From: Spirochaetia bacterium
Lineage (GTDB): Bacteria; Spirochaetota; Leptospirae; Leptospirales; Leptonemataceae
Direction of reading: 5' to 3'
DNA length: 6,618 nt
Assembly (NCBI GenBank): GCA_016195395.1
Contig: JACPZR010000262.1
Coordinates: 1 to 6,618, forward strand
The translations under genes were made by a program, and so were the position numbers. The notes beneath the pieces are model-generated. The model was given only the letters and a program-made list of their open reading frames with translations, ran no database searches and was not told the DNA's origin. This document shows, piece after piece, positions 5,819 to 6,618 of the stretch. The stretch's first letter is position 1. Each line of letters starts with the position of its first letter.

Positions 5819-5851
5819 GCCTAATAATTAGGCATTTTCGGCACTTGTCAA
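5819..5851 (-). promoter_or_regulatory. sigma70-like promoter with an operator-like palindrome on the -10
   Basis: On the minus strand a consensus TTGACA (5851-5846) is followed after 16 bp by AATTAT (5829-5824). A perfect inverted repeat, GCCTAAT-T-ATTAGGC (5833-5819), is centred on the -10 box. The ATG of the 249-residue frame begins at 5814. The predicted transcription start near 5817 would leave almost no leader. Confidence 0.5.
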
Positions 5852-5860
5852 CTAATTTTG

Positions 5861-5873
5861 CACAATTTTTGTG
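5861..5873. repeat. short inverted repeat upstream of the TTGACA box
   Basis: CACAA (5861-5865) and TTGTG (5869-5873) form a 5-bp inverted repeat with a 3-base loop, ten bases upstream of the -35 box. The stem is too weak for a convincing terminator of the preceding gene. It may be a second protein-binding site. Confidence 0.2.
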
Positions 5874-5899
5874 TGTTAAATGACTATACAAATGACGGG

Positions 5900-6618
5900 C
5901 TATTGAGCTGCCGCGATCCCGGCCATCTTATTCAGCCGGTACTCCCACTCCCAAAACAAGATCTCATCGTCCTTGCTGGTGGCCCTGCCCCGCTTGGCGG
6001 CCACAAACTTCGCCATGTCCTTGGCGATCGACGGCGCCACGCCCTTGTCCAGTTCGATGTCGAACAACGTGCGGTCTGTAGATTCGACGAGCGAGGCCAA
6101 GCGGCAGATCTCATCGAGCTTCTGGAGCTCTCCCTTTACGCCCACCAACTCCGGCTTATTATGCTCATTTTTAATCATGATTTGGAGAAAGGTGCGGATG
6201 AACATCACCTCTTCGCTCGCCAAGGGCCGCTCCATGATGAGCTCGCGGATTTTAGGCAGGTCCAGATTCCGTAAGTGTACACGCGCAATAAAGACGGCGT
6301 TTTGGGCGCTCTCCCCTGCCATGCCCGCGGCCAGGAGGTCGTTGGCCCTCACCTTTCCAGGATCCACGCCGGCCTTAGCTTGGGGGGCTTCCGGCGCCCG
6401 CTCGGGATGCAGCACCAGAATCTGCGACTCTGCGTTGCGGCCCTTGAGGGTGACCAGATCGATCCGCGGGGTGCTCTCATCGGTCACAATAAAACGATAG
6501 GATTTGCTGTCTTTTGCTAGATACGATTTGACCGAGTCTTTCTGGGATACATAGACCGGGAACTGGTCACTTGCGGACGAACAGGCGAGCGTCAGGTGAC
6601 GGACGCCGGCTCCATCAC
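5900..6618 (-). CDS. hypothetical protein, 5' end outside window
   Basis: The frame is open from the right edge to a TAG at 5902-5900 and gives 238 complete codons. I do not recognise a family. The first visible part reads like folded protein (SDQFPVYVSQKD, SYRFIVTDESTPRIDLVTL). It continues through a likely linker rich in Ala and Pro (HPERAPEAPQAKAG) into a mostly helical C-terminal half with many charged residues (RELIMERPLASEEVMFIRTF, ELQKLDEICRLASLVEST) and a Trp-containing end (ILFWEWEYRLNKMAG). A GTG at 6487 could be mistaken for the start, but protein-like sequence continues upstream of it without a stop. The true start is therefore beyond 6618. The segment HLTLACSSA (about 7-15 of the visible part) resembles the end of a signal or lipoprotein peptide but is a poor lipobox. 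The gene is followed by an 85-bp spacer holding the next promoter. Confidence 0.77.
   Translation of the reverse strand, partial: DGAGVRHLTLACSSASDQFPVYVSQKDSVKSYLAKDSKSYRFIVTDESTPRIDLVTLKGRNAESQILVLHPERAPEAPQAKAGVDPGKVRANDLLAAGMAGESAQNAVFIARVHLRNLDLPKIRELIMERPLASEEVMFIRTFLQIMIKNEHNKPELVGVKGELQKLDEICRLASLVESTDRTLFDIELDKGVAPSIAKDMAKFVAAKRGRATSKDDEILFWEWEYRLNKMAGIAAAQ

Overview
This is bacterial DNA of moderate to high GC content. Every gene I can support lies on the minus strand, so transcription runs from the right edge (6618) towards the left edge (1). The only firm family anchors are a threonyl-tRNA synthetase and an MBOAT O-acyltransferase. No marker fixes the phylum. The synthetase lacks the N-terminal TGS domain, and several neighbours are orphans I do not recognise. 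I infer a less-studied bacterial lineage, possibly a metagenome-derived contig.

Layout in order of transcription: (1) 6618-5900, the 3' part of an unrecognised gene that enters from outside the window. (2) An 85-bp spacer with a good sigma70-type promoter, whose -10 element sits inside a perfect inverted repeat almost touching the next start codon. (3) 5814-5065, a 249-residue orphan reading frame. (4) 4942-4541, a 133-residue protein with a helical N-terminal half and a Lys/Ala/Ser-rich tail. (5) 4540-3679, about 860 bp with no intact gene. It holds what looks like a short plus-strand remnant of an anion:cation symporter-type MFS transporter and a cluster of TGTC/GACA palindromes. (6) 3678-3463, a 71-residue zinc-ribbon protein. 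(7) 3307-3131, a 58-codon small reading frame ending one base before thrS. (8) 3129-1264, thrS. (9) 1267-1, the N-terminal 422 residues of an AlgI-type MBOAT acyltransferase. It starts at a TTG overlapping the thrS stop and leaves the window at the left edge.

How the genes relate: the small ORF, thrS and the MBOAT gene are packed with a 1-bp gap and a TTGA stop/start overlap, so they are probably one transcript with coupled translation. The functions do not obviously belong together: one makes Thr-tRNA in the cytoplasm, the other moves acyl groups at the membrane. The right half reads as separate monocistronic genes of unknown function. I see no RNA gene, CRISPR array, insertion sequence or defence system. 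The best candidates for something undescribed are the thrS leader ORF, the 249-residue orphan with its near-leaderless promoter and operator-like palindrome, and the transporter remnant.
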